A program made the translations under genes and the position numbers. DNA of 64,000 nt from Terrabacter sp. Root85 (GTDB lineage Bacteria; Actinomycetota; Actinomycetes; Actinomycetales; Dermatophilaceae): assembly GCF_001429185.1 (NCBI RefSeq), contig NZ_LMIW01000011.1:1-64000 (forward strand), read 5' to 3'. The first letter of the stretch is position 1, and every line of letters starts with the position of its first letter. Positions 34,875 to 43,113 of the stretch are shown one piece after another. The notes beneath the pieces were generated by a model, which saw only the letters and a program-made list of their open reading frames with translations, was not told the DNA's origin and ran no database searches.

Positions 34875-34921
34875 TCGATCAGGGGGTCGATCAGGGGGTC
34901 GATCAGGGGGTCGAGCAGGGG
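34875..34921. repeat. 12-bp tandem repeat upstream of the sulfite-oxidase-like gene
   Basis: Three exact copies of TCGATCAGGGGG (34875-34910) are followed by a degenerate fourth. They fill the gap between the crotonase stop and the sulfite-oxidase-like start. Copy number could vary by slippage and alter spacing or mRNA structure in this intercistronic leader. Confidence 0.85.
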
Positions 34922-34938
34922 TGTCGATCACGGCTCGG

Positions 34939-35802
34939 TCAGTAGTCCGAGTCCTGGAAGTGGGGGTCTCGGTTCTCGTTGAAGGCGCCGATCCCTTCGA
35001 CCCGATCGGGGTGCACGGCCGAGCGCCAGTGGGCGTCCATCATGATGGCGACGGCTTGCTCGATCGGCTGTCCCTCACCCAGGTGAACCGCACGTTTGAC
35101 GGCCTGGACGGCGGTCGGCGAGTTGCTCGCGATCTTCTCCGCGATGGCCAGCGCGCGGGACATGAGGTCCGCCTGCGGGTGCAGCTCGTTGACCATCCCG
35201 ATCCGGTGGGCCTCGTGCGCCGTGACGGGGTCTCCGGTCAGGAGCATCTGCAGGGCCCGTCCCCGTGGCAGGAGGCGGGGGAGCAGCGCCGGTGAGCCGC
35301 CTCCGGCCGAGAGCCCGATCATGGCCTCGGGTTGGCCGAAGGTGGCGTTCTCCGATGCGATGATGAAGTCCGTGCTCTGGGCGATCTCGGACCCGCCGCC
35401 GTACGCGATCCCGTTGACGACGGCGAAGATCGGCTTGCGGAGCTGGCGGAGTGTGTAGAGGGTGCGGTCGAAGTCCTGCCGCTGCCGCAGCCACTGCTCC
35501 TTCGTCATGCTCCGGCGCTGGCGCAGGTCGCTGCCGACCGAGAAGGCCCGCTCACCGGCGCCGGTGATCATGGCGACGCGGATGGAAGGCCGCACGGCGA
35601 TCGTCTCGAGCACCTCGGTCAGGCGTGCGCCCATCTCGGTCGTGATGGCGTTGTCGGCGAGCGGCCTGTTCAGGGTGATCACGGCGACGGTGTCCCCGGC
35701 CACGTACTCGACGAGCACGGAGGGCTCGGCTGCGTCCTCGTCGGGGGGAGGCGGCGCGAAGTCAAGGGCCTTCCAGCGGTCGGTGCCGGTCGTGTCGGAC
35801 AT
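34939..35802 (-). CDS. Crotonase/enoyl-CoA hydratase family protein
   Basis: A 287-residue crotonase-fold protein. Seen: AVITLNRPLADNAITTEMGA (CoA-binding), VAMITGAGERAFSVGSDLRQ (first oxyanion loop), KPIFAVVNGIAYGGGSEIAQ then STDFIIASENATFGQPEAMIGL (second oxyanion hole), and a C-terminal helical tail. The glutamates of a true hydratase are not clearly both present, so it could be a hydratase, isomerase or decarboxylase. It lies inside the DyP-DUF4331 unit; its substrate is unknown. GAGGAG before the ATG. Confidence 0.88.
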   Translation of the reverse strand: MSDTTGTDRWKALDFAPPPPDEDAAEPSVLVEYVAGDTVAVITLNRPLADNAITTEMGARLTEVLETIAVRPSIRVAMITGAGERAFSVGSDLRQRRSMTKEQWLRQRQDFDRTLYTLRQLRKPIFAVVNGIAYGGGSEIAQSTDFIIASENATFGQPEAMIGLSAGGGSPALLPRLLPRGRALQMLLTGDPVTAHEAHRIGMVNELHPQADLMSRALAIAEKIASNSPTAVQAVKRAVHLGEGQPIEQAVAIMMDAHWRSAVHPDRVEGIGAFNENRDPHFQDSDY

Positions 35803-35823
35803 GCGCTCTCCTCGTTCGGTTGA

Positions 35824-37233
35824 TCAGTCTTCAGGGAGCTCGGCGAGCCACCGCAGCGCTCGCAGCCCCGGGGCGAAGCAGTACTCGCCGCCCCGGGTGA
35901 CCACGAAGGGCGGGACGTCCGGCAACCTGCGACGGATGGGGTGCTGCGGGATGGTGAAGGCGCCGGACCCGTCGGTCGCCCCGACGAGGGGGTCCTTCTC
36001 GGCGGGCGCGCCGATGAAGATCCCGTCGTTGAGCCACTGCGTCTTGACGAACTCGAACTGGCGCTTGAGGTGCGCCCCCGCGAAGACGAAGATGATGCCC
36101 CGGTCCTCGCCGTCGTCCTCGAGCACACCGTCGGGCAGCATCGGACCGTAGCTCGTACCCCGGCGGATCATGCGGTGCAGCCGCACGTCGACGCTCATCT
36201 CGTGGTCGAGCGAGTCCCTCGGGTTGGCGCGTCGGGCATGGGCTCCGGCGGGGCACTTGAAGCCGCGCAGGTCAGAGGTGTAGCCGAAGTCGTTGTTGCG
36301 GCCGGCGTCGCTGCCGAGCTCGGGGTCGTCCTCGTCGGGGGAGAGGACGAGCGGCGCTCCGCTCTGCCACCGCCCGACCATCTTGGCTCCGAGCAGGGCC
36401 TCCTCCTCACGGGTCCTCGCCTTGTCGCGGAGGTACTGGCGGAAGGCGGCGACGCGGGTGTGCAGCTTCCTGAAGACGATGTACGTGCCGTTGCGGCCAA
36501 GGACCTCAGGGGTCGGCATGGGCGCCAGGCCGCCGGTCTCGTCGGGGTAGCCGAGGATGAACTCGCCCGCCTTGATGGGCGGCTCCCCGCGGTTCGTGGT
36601 CGGCGTCCCCACCCCTTCCACGGCGGGCTGTCCGATCCCGTCCTTGAAGCCGAACGACGTGCGTCCGGTGGGCAGCTGGTAGCAGTCCTGGCGCCAGATC
36701 ACCTCGACGCCCGGGATCTCCTCCTGCGCGTGGCGGGCTCGAGCCACCACCGACTCGAGGTCGGCGGCATCGGGGGCGAGCGCGGCCAGCGCGACGTGCA
36801 CGTCACGGGTGCCCAGGGGCTTCTCCCAGAGCTCGGGGCTGCTCGCGCCGACGTCACCGAGCTCGGCCGCGCGGGCCGCCATCCCCTCCCGGAACTCCGG
36901 GGCGAAGCTGTCCAGCGACTCCTCCGGGACACCGAGCACCCTGAGGCCCTCGTAGGTGAACGCCACGGTCAACCAGGCGCCGGACCGCGGTGCTGCGGAG
37001 GCCGGCCCCGGCTCCAGGAGAGGGAGCAGCCGTCGGATGAGCTCCCGCCCGTCGGCGGGGTCATGGATCTGGAGGAGCAGGTAGGTGCCGACGTACGGCG
37101 AGGGCCGCTCGTAGAGCGCGCCGCCCTGGATGTCGTCGATCTCGAGCGGGGGCCCCGCAGGCGCTCCGGTCGTCTCGGCGGTCCCGGCCCCCGGGGAGGC
37201 GCTCGTGGTGGAGGCGGGCGTCGGCGGGTTCAC
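35824..37233 (-). CDS. DyP-type haem peroxidase, long form
   Basis: A 469-residue dye-decolorising-peroxidase-family protein. The family GXXDG motif is G195-F-K-D198-G199, where D198 is the distal catalytic acid; the proximal haem ligand is H332 in PAGAHARRANPR. The C-terminus holds IIFVFAGAHLKRQFEFVKTQ, the second ferredoxin-like half. It is longer than classic short DyPs. The Ala/Thr-rich first 30 residues (TTSASPGAGTAETTGAPA) are not a clear signal peptide, so location is uncertain. The GTG is 8 nt after the DUF4331 stop, so the two are one operon. Confidence 0.88.
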   Translation of the reverse strand: MNPPTPASTTSASPGAGTAETTGAPAGPPLEIDDIQGGALYERPSPYVGTYLLLQIHDPADGRELIRRLLPLLEPGPASAAPRSGAWLTVAFTYEGLRVLGVPEESLDSFAPEFREGMAARAAELGDVGASSPELWEKPLGTRDVHVALAALAPDAADLESVVARARHAQEEIPGVEVIWRQDCYQLPTGRTSFGFKDGIGQPAVEGVGTPTTNRGEPPIKAGEFILGYPDETGGLAPMPTPEVLGRNGTYIVFRKLHTRVAAFRQYLRDKARTREEEALLGAKMVGRWQSGAPLVLSPDEDDPELGSDAGRNNDFGYTSDLRGFKCPAGAHARRANPRDSLDHEMSVDVRLHRMIRRGTSYGPMLPDGVLEDDGEDRGIIFVFAGAHLKRQFEFVKTQWLNDGIFIGAPAEKDPLVGATDGSGAFTIPQHPIRRRLPDVPPFVVTRGGEYCFAPGLRALRWLAELPED

Positions 37234-37241
37234 GGCCCGAC

Positions 37242-38372
37242 CTAGATGTGCGCCGGCGGCACAGGTGGCTCCGGGTTCGGGTCGGCGAGATACGGAAAGG
37301 ATGTCGAGGCAGGCATGCTCGCCCCATCGACGCCGTCGCTGATGGCGGGCCCGAGGCCGGCGGTGACGAGCAGGGTGAAGATCGTGTCCATCACGTCGTC
37401 GTTGAGGGCGCGCCCACCGCAGGTGCGGTGCGCCTCCCCGTTCATGAGTGCTCGCTCGATCTCGAAGAAGGAGCCACGCTCCGCGTACGGCTTGCTGACG
37501 TCGACGACGAGGAAGTCGTCGAGCATGACCCCGCGGAGGGCATGCGCTCCGCTCTCGTCGACCGACCAGTCCGCCTTGCCGTCGAGGCCGTCCCAGAAGG
37601 CGAGGTTGGCGTCCAGTCGAGCCCGGTAGGCGCCCTTGTACCCCTCGGCGAGGTGGAAACCGTCCTCCATGTTGTAGAGGTCGCGGATCTCGAGGTCGCG
37701 GTTGACCTGGTCGAACTGCTTCGGTGCGAGCATGAGGTTCTTGACCTCGGGCCGGCCGACGCGCTCGATGCGGACGTTCAACCTGCCGCGGGTCAGGGTC
37801 TCCGCGATGACGCCCACGAGAGCGACATCCGCGCCCAGGAGGGTAGCCACGTCGAGCTCGACGACGATGCTGAGGACGTTCTTGCCGTCGAGGAAGATGG
37901 TCCCGGGCTGCGCGAAGCTGAGCTCCCCGGTGGCGATGGTCTTCAACGCGGCAGGAGCGTCCATGAAGAACGGGTCCCAGCGGACGCCGGCGAAGACGCG
38001 CAACGGGTCGGTGGAGCCGCCGCTCCGCTCCCCGGCACGGAACGACTGGCTGACGCCGCCCGAGGTGCGGACCACGCCGTCCTGCGCGTGCGGACCCTCC
38101 GCGTCCGGCTCGTCGAAGACGACGTCGACCGTGACCTCGCGCTCGGCGATGTCGAACAGTCTGGGGCCGCCGCCGGCGCGGGCCGTGAGCTGGCGCAGGC
38201 GGAACCGGTAGATGAGCCCGTCCGAGAAGTGATCGCCGGGCTGGGCGAACGGCAGCGTGTTCATGACGAGCACCAGACGTCCGGGCCGCTGCGGGCTCGG
38301 GAAGGCGTACACGTCGGTGATGTCGGCGATCGGCTCGGCCAGCGCGCGCGGGCCGGAGATGTGGTCGGACAT
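37242..38372 (-). CDS. DUF4331 family protein
   Basis: A 376-residue protein of the DUF4331 family. Seen: HISGPRALAEPIADITDVYA, then FPSPQRPGRLVLVMNTLPFA, SDGLIYRFRLRQL, FAGVRWDPFFMDAPAAL, FLDGKNVLSIVVELDVATLL, RIERVGRPEVKNLMLAPKQF and DDVMDTIFTLLVTAGLGP. The family is beta-rich and mostly extracellular elsewhere, but no signal peptide is visible here. GGGAGCG lies upstream of the ATG. The biochemical role is unknown; its tight linkage with a DyP peroxidase suggests a shared oxidative process. Confidence 0.85.
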   Translation of the reverse strand: MSDHISGPRALAEPIADITDVYAFPSPQRPGRLVLVMNTLPFAQPGDHFSDGLIYRFRLRQLTARAGGGPRLFDIAEREVTVDVVFDEPDAEGPHAQDGVVRTSGGVSQSFRAGERSGGSTDPLRVFAGVRWDPFFMDAPAALKTIATGELSFAQPGTIFLDGKNVLSIVVELDVATLLGADVALVGVIAETLTRGRLNVRIERVGRPEVKNLMLAPKQFDQVNRDLEIRDLYNMEDGFHLAEGYKGAYRARLDANLAFWDGLDGKADWSVDESGAHALRGVMLDDFLVVDVSKPYAERGSFFEIERALMNGEAHRTCGGRALNDDVMDTIFTLLVTAGLGPAISDGVDGASMPASTSFPYLADPNPEPPVPPAHI

Positions 38373-38400
38373 GCATTCGCTCCCGAGGTAGGGCTGTCGA

Positions 38401-38937
38401 CTAGTCCGCGGCCACGTCGAGCAGCGGTCGCAGCGCTGGGTGCTGCAAGGCGTCGGCTGCCCCGGGGTCGTCGAGGACCTCCTGGAACGCGTCGTTGACC
38501 GTGATGGCCTTCCGGATCTGCTTCACCGTGCCGCCGTAGTTGCGGGCGTAGCCACCGGCGGTCTGCTGGGCATTGAGGATGAAGTCCTTGACCGCCTGCA
38601 ACGACGGGAGCCCCTCGTAGCCCACGACGTGCTGGAAGATCGAGTCGAAGAGCTTGAGCGGCTTCGACGCGAAGTCCTCCATGTACGCGTCCCAGGGCCC
38701 GTCGAAGCTCGTGGCGAAGAGAAGCCGCGTGTCGTCGTCGAAGGGGACGAAGCGTGCCTCGTGGATGGAGGCGATCGGCATCTCGTAGTCGCCGGGCCGG
38801 TAGCCGGGCGCGTCCTGCAGGTCCCGAAGGGCCTGGTGGAGAGCCTCACCGTGTCCCGGCTTGACGTGGAAGAACAAGCTGAACTCGCTGGTGGGACCGA
38901 CGCTGACGCCCGGCCTGGAACTTGTGTCGGAACCCAT
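38401..38937 (-). CDS. Conserved hypothetical, probable dimeric alpha/beta-barrel protein
   Basis: A 178-residue protein, first gene of the DyP unit. FSLFFHVKPGHGEALHQALR and IASIHEARFVPFDDDTRLLF then ATSFDGPWDAYMEDF look like a ferredoxin-like dimeric alpha/beta barrel, the fold also shared by DyP and EthD proteins. The C-terminal half is helical (GGTVKQIRKAITVNDAFQEV). No metal or haem ligand can be named. It may be a small partner or a haem or substrate-handling protein for the peroxidase. ATG at 38937 is chosen; the upstream extension looks non-coding. Confidence 0.7.
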   Translation of the reverse strand: MGSDTSSRPGVSVGPTSEFSLFFHVKPGHGEALHQALRDLQDAPGYRPGDYEMPIASIHEARFVPFDDDTRLLFATSFDGPWDAYMEDFASKPLKLFDSIFQHVVGYEGLPSLQAVKDFILNAQQTAGGYARNYGGTVKQIRKAITVNDAFQEVLDDPGAADALQHPALRPLLDVAAD

Positions 38938-39304
38938 CACCGATGCCCTGTCTCTCGTGTGGCTTCTGTCCGGTGTCGTGCTGCCCCGAGCGAACGGTGT
39001 CATTCGGTCCACTCGCCGCCCGGGGCCCCACGAGAGCCCTCCCACCGATCCCACCGTCACGGTTGAGCGCGGGGTGAACATCACCCCCAAAGTATGAAAG
39101 AGCACGTGAGATGGCAGCCCCGGACAGCACGTCGGGGGGAACGTGAGGCCGGGCACGCTGGGGGAGGCCGGCAGTTCCAGCCGGTTTTCGTCGGAACGGT
39201 TCACCCTCAGCGGTTGAGGCACCTCGCCGGCTCCGTGGGCAGGCTGAGGTCAACGGCGCACGTCAGCGCCCTGATCACCGCTACACCGCACCGAGGGGAC
39301 TGAC
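38938..39304. promoter_or_regulatory. Divergent control region of the DyP unit and SHOCT gene
   Basis: No gene is seen in these 367 bases. A perfect inverted repeat GGGGTGA-ACA-TCACCCC at 39071-39087 is a good operator candidate. On the minus strand a CATACT hexamer lies just upstream of it and could be a -10 for the DyP operon, so the repeat would sit near the start of transcription. GAGGGG precedes the plus-strand ATG at 39305. Confidence 0.45.
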
Positions 39305-39706
39305 ATGGACAACATCACGAACAACTTCTGGGACGTCTTGCTGTGGAGCTTCTGGTTCTTCATCTGGATCGCCGCGATCACCGTGTGGTTCCGGTGCATC
39401 TTCGACCTGTTCCGTGACCGCGAGCTCAGCGGCTGGGGCAAGGCGGGCTGGGCCGTTCTGCTCATCCTCGTGCCCTGGTTGGGCGCGCTGATCTACCTCA
39501 TCGCCCGTGGGCGCAGCATGACCGAGCGTCAGATGACGGAGATGGCCCAGATGAAGGCCCAGCAGGACGAGTACATCCGTCAGGCGGCCGGCTCGCAGGC
39601 GGCGGAGAGCCCGTCGGCCCAGATCGCCAGCGCGAAGGGGCTGCTCGACTCCGGGACCATCACCCAGGACGAGTTCGACGCTCTCAAGGCCAAGGCGCTG
39701 GCCTGA
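39305..39706 (+). CDS. PLDc_N/SHOCT small membrane protein
   Basis: A 133-residue protein with two membrane segments: LLWSFWFFIWIAAITVWFRC (about 12-31) and WAVLLILVPWLGALIYLIAR (about 49-69), the phospholipase-D N-terminal-type (PLDc_N) domain. A cytosolic SHOCT domain follows (QIASAKGLLDSGTITQDEFDALKAKAL). Such proteins are common in actinobacteria and of unknown role. It is followed after 15 nt by the peptidoglycan-binding lipoprotein gene, with which it is probably co-transcribed. Confidence 0.85.
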   Translation: MDNITNNFWDVLLWSFWFFIWIAAITVWFRCIFDLFRDRELSGWGKAGWAVLLILVPWLGALIYLIARGRSMTERQMTEMAQMKAQQDEYIRQAAGSQAAESPSAQIASAKGLLDSGTITQDEFDALKAKALA

Positions 39707-39721
39707 CGTGGGTGAGCCGCC

Positions 39722-40942
39722 GTGCTGCCCCTGACCGGCCCGTCCGACACCTCCGACCGCACTGGGGTCGGAGGGCGTCCGTCCGGCGCGCGTCGCCGGA
39801 GTCGGGTCCGCGTCGGGGGCTGCGCGGTGGCGATCGCGATGGCGCTTGCCGCCTGCAGCACCGGGACGGCACTGCCCGATGCGCGGGTGTCCGTCAAGGA
39901 GCAAGCGCTGGCCAGGGCACGGACGGACGCCGCGGCGGCAGCGGCGCACTTCTGCACCACGGCGGCCGACTACGTCACGGCGGTCGACCGCTACGGGGAC
40001 GTGCTGACGGCGACGGCCCCGACGGTGGGGGACGTGCAGACGGCAGGTGCCGACCTCGAGCAGCCGCGTGCGGACGCCACCGCAGCCGCCACGGCCGCGG
40101 TCGACGCCCAGGCTGCGGTGGTGACGGCAGAGCAGGAGCTGGCGGCCGCCCAGGCAGCCGCGGCCGCGGGGAACACCACGGCTGGGTCATCGTCGAGCGC
40201 CACGACCCCGGCGGCGAGCCAGAGCCCGACACCGACCGTTCCGCCGGCGACGGTGAACCGGGTCACGCAGGCAGAGACCGAGTTCACGGCAGCCCAGCAG
40301 GGCATCGGCGCTCAGACGCCCCTGCGCCAGGCCTCCCAGCAGTTCAACGCCGCCGCAGTGGCGCTCGAGATGTCGTGGCTGGCCCTGTTCGCCGACGCAG
40401 GGTGTCTGACCGACGAGGCGCAGAAGTCCGCCCAGACGGCGGTGCACGACTACACGGCCACGCTGCAGAAGTCCCTCAGCGAGGCCGGGTACTTCACCGG
40501 CAAGGTCGACGGCGTGTACGGGCCGTCGACGGTCGACGCCGTGCAGGCGCTGCAGAAGGCCCACGGACTGCCGGTCACCGGCACGGTCGACAAGGCGACG
40601 CAGGAGGCCCTCCAGTCCGACCTGCAGGCCAAGGGAGGCGCGGCCGCGCAGGAGGAGCTCGCGTCGACGGCCGCCGTGCAACAGACCCTCAAGCTCGCCG
40701 GCTTCTGGGACGGTCCCGTCGACGGACAGTGGACACCTGCCCTGACGGAGGCGCTCAAGAAGTTCCAGGCCGAGCTCGACGTCCCGGCCACCGGGACGGT
40801 CGATGCCGCGACGGTCGCCGCGCTCGAGAAGGCCATCGCCGAGGCCGGCAAGCCGACGCCCTCGCCAAGCCCTTCTGGGTCTGAGACGTCCACGGCGCCG
40901 ACGCCGTCAGCGGCGACGCCGAGGGCGTCCGCGACGTCCTAG
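39722..40942 (+). CDS. Peptidoglycan-binding lipoprotein
   Basis: A 406-residue probable lipoprotein: after a basic start, GGCAVAIAMALAACSTG ends in a lipobox with the lipidated Cys at about 45. A long Ala-rich helical middle (residues about 60-230) is followed by two PG_binding_1 domains: EAGYFTGKVDGVYGPSTVDA then VQALQKAHGLPVTGTVD, and LAGFWDGPVDGQWTPALTEA then LKKFQAELDVPATGTVD. A Ser/Thr/Pro tail ends it. It is thus surface-anchored with wall-binding ends. GTG start at 39722. Confidence 0.85.
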   Translation: MLPLTGPSDTSDRTGVGGRPSGARRRSRVRVGGCAVAIAMALAACSTGTALPDARVSVKEQALARARTDAAAAAAHFCTTAADYVTAVDRYGDVLTATAPTVGDVQTAGADLEQPRADATAAATAAVDAQAAVVTAEQELAAAQAAAAAGNTTAGSSSSATTPAASQSPTPTVPPATVNRVTQAETEFTAAQQGIGAQTPLRQASQQFNAAAVALEMSWLALFADAGCLTDEAQKSAQTAVHDYTATLQKSLSEAGYFTGKVDGVYGPSTVDAVQALQKAHGLPVTGTVDKATQEALQSDLQAKGGAAAQEELASTAAVQQTLKLAGFWDGPVDGQWTPALTEALKKFQAELDVPATGTVDAATVAALEKAIAEAGKPTPSPSPSGSETSTAPTPSAATPRASATS

Positions 40943-41028
40943 TCGCGGTGCTTTGCCGGCGCTGGATGCCGACGATCCACCACGCTCTGCGGGCGCGGGT
41001 CGATTGGGTATGCCGGTCGGCGTGGTGT

Positions 41029-41034
41029 TATCGT
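41029..41034 (+). promoter_or_regulatory. Putative -10 of the tRNA-Ala gene
   Basis: TATCGT lies 13 nt before the tRNA 5' end, with TTGGGT at 41004-41009 as a weak -35. Low confidence. Confidence 0.3.
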
Positions 41035-41047
41035 TCCTTCGCACCAA

Positions 41048-41121
<74 letters not shown>

Positions 41122-41123
41122 AC

Positions 41124-41166
41124 ATGGCAGAAGGCCGGACATGTTCGTCGTCCGGCCTTCTGCCAT
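41124..41166 (+). terminator. Strong hairpin terminator after tRNA-Ala
   Basis: ATGGCAGAAGGCCGGAC (41124-41140), a 9-nt loop and GTCCGGCCTTCTGCCAT (41150-41166): a perfect 17-bp stem directly after the tRNA. Confidence 0.85.
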
Positions 41167-41234
41167 CTGTGGATGGGGATTCGGGAGGAGACGGAGCGAC
41201 GGCTCCCCTCGGCTTCACCCACGGAACGGGCTCG

Positions 41235-42833
41235 TCACAGGGCCTTGGGCTGACCGGTCTCCGGGTCGAGTGTGAGGCGCGGGGCGCGGGCGCCGTGGCC
41301 GTCGTCTCCGGGGGTCCGGAAGGTGAAGAGGTTGGTCAGGGGTCCGGCCTTCTCGTCGAAGGAGTAGTTGCCCACCCGCCCGGTGTTCCAGTTGTCCTCG
41401 ATGAACCTGAGGATCGAGGTCTGGTCGGTGACCGAGTGGTCGACGTAGTTGCGTTTGGCGAACGGCGAGATGACGAGCAGCGGCTGCCGTGGACCGTAGC
41501 CACACCGGTCCAGGTAGCCGCCGGCGATCCGGGCGGGGTTGGTGCCGCAGGCGCCGGGCCCGGTCAGCGCATCATTGGCCTCCCGGGACTGGTTGACGAT
41601 CGGCGACATCTGGTGGTCGTACCAGCCGTCGCTGTCGTCGTAGGCGATGACCACGGCGGTGTGCTCCCACTGGGACGACTTCTGGAGCTGGTTGAGCGTC
41701 TCGACGAGGAAGCGCTGCTCGTCGAGCGGCGTGGAGTATCCGGCGTGCCCATCCTGGTAGGCGGCCGCCTTGAGGAAGCTGACCGACGGCAGGCTGTGAG
41801 CTCGCACGGCGGACCAGAAGTCGGTCAGGTCGTACTGGTGGTTGGCGGGTCCGGCGTGTCCGATCTCGGCCGTCGACGTCGGACGCGTGTGGTCGGGGTT
41901 CGCCGTGCTGGCGTAGTACTGGAACGGTTCGTGGTGCGGGATGTAGTCCTTGCTCACGACCCCGCCGGCGTCGGTGTGCGAGGCCGCGCAGTCGGCGAAG
42001 CCTCCCTGGAACCAGCCCCAGCTGACTCCTTGGGCGTTGAGCAGGTCGCCGATGTTTCGATTGCGGGGGTCCACCGACGAGCTGGTGTCGCGGGTGTCGC
42101 AGATGTCGCCCTTCGGCTGGGGGTCGCCGATCATGGTGCCACTGGCGGCCGGCACCGCCCCGCCGTCCGGGCTGAACCCGTGGGTCTGCCCCGAGACGAG
42201 GTTGATGGCACCAGGCGTGGAGGGCCCGAAGGTGCTGCTGAAGTGGTTGTCGCTCATCGCGAAGTGCTGCGCGTAGTTCCAGAGCGCCGTGACGGTGTTG
42301 CCGTCGTAGTAGCCCATGACCAGACCCTTGCCGTGGCCGTAGTCGGCGCAGACGCCGGCACCTCGGCCGACGGTCTCGACGAATTTGTCCATCAGCCCGT
42401 GGTCGAAGGCCAGCTGCTCGTCCTTGTAGTTGTGGTCCTGGTCGCAGGTCTGTGCCTGGGATCGGGCCAGACGGAACGGCTGGACGGAGTTGGGGTTGTT
42501 GGGCGACTGCAGGGAGACGCCCAGCCCGTTGACGCTCGGCGTGCCGGGTGCCGGTCGGAACGAGGGTTCACCGGCGGTATTCACGGCCTGCGGGTAGGTG
42601 GCGAAGTAGTGGTCGAAGGAGACGTTCTCCTGGTAGATGACCACGAGGTGCTCGACCGGCGTGGCCGTGGCGGGGTGCGATCGGGCTGCGACCGGGTGCA
42701 CCTCGGACACCGCACCCGCGTCCGCGACGAGGGGATGTGAGGCCGTGGTCGGCCCCGACGCAGCGAGGAGGGCGAGGAGGCCGACCGCCGCCGCGACTGG
42801 CGCGTGAGCTCGGCCTAGGGGAGAGAACGTCAT
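41235..42833 (-). CDS. Exported phosphoesterase (acid phosphatase/phospholipase C family)
   Basis: A 532-residue secreted enzyme of the phosphoesterase family (PF04185-type). AAGGAG precedes the ATG at 42833. Residues 1-35 are a Sec signal (APVAAAVGLLALLAASGP). Family marks: VEHLVVIYQENVSFDHYFAT with the metal-site ExxSFD, the YDDSDGWYDHQM metal site, PLLVISPFAKRNYVDHSVTD and QTSILRFIEDNWNTGRVGN near the end. It cleaves phosphate esters or phospholipids outside the cell. An upstream inverted repeat suggests control, perhaps by phosphate. Confidence 0.9.
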   Translation of the reverse strand: MTFSPLGRAHAPVAAAVGLLALLAASGPTTASHPLVADAGAVSEVHPVAARSHPATATPVEHLVVIYQENVSFDHYFATYPQAVNTAGEPSFRPAPGTPSVNGLGVSLQSPNNPNSVQPFRLARSQAQTCDQDHNYKDEQLAFDHGLMDKFVETVGRGAGVCADYGHGKGLVMGYYDGNTVTALWNYAQHFAMSDNHFSSTFGPSTPGAINLVSGQTHGFSPDGGAVPAASGTMIGDPQPKGDICDTRDTSSSVDPRNRNIGDLLNAQGVSWGWFQGGFADCAASHTDAGGVVSKDYIPHHEPFQYYASTANPDHTRPTSTAEIGHAGPANHQYDLTDFWSAVRAHSLPSVSFLKAAAYQDGHAGYSTPLDEQRFLVETLNQLQKSSQWEHTAVVIAYDDSDGWYDHQMSPIVNQSREANDALTGPGACGTNPARIAGGYLDRCGYGPRQPLLVISPFAKRNYVDHSVTDQTSILRFIEDNWNTGRVGNYSFDEKAGPLTNLFTFRTPGDDGHGARAPRLTLDPETGQPKAL

Positions 42834-43113
42834 CAGGACTCCTTTGAGAAGGGACAGCGCGCTTCTGGGGAGCGGTCTTCCGCGCTCTCGTCCGCAGATG
42901 AGGGGTCTCCTCACCTGCTCCCGAAACGGGCGTGGGCGCCGGCCGTACCTCTAGCAGACGGTGGGTCCGAGGGATGGGTCAGATGAACGGTGGTGCACCG
43001 TTCAGGGTAGACCGTTCTGCCCCGAACGTCCGGATCGTGCACTGACCGGTTGCGGCCGAGGACCGGCGCCTCCGGCAGACGTCCCACCTTGGCGACGGCC
43101 GGCCCGCGCGGGT
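42834..43113. promoter_or_regulatory. Upstream region of the phosphoesterase gene
   Basis: No convincing gene is seen in these 280 bases. A perfect inverted repeat GAACGGT-5 nt-ACCGTTC (42985-43003) could be a regulator site; a second ACCGTTC-like half (GACCGTTC) follows at about 43010. The region also lies downstream of the pmt stop. Confidence 0.4.

Noticed and set aside
39094-39303. 69-codon frame upstream of the SHOCT gene
   Set aside because: No start signals or homology feel; the region is better explained as a divergent promoter region.
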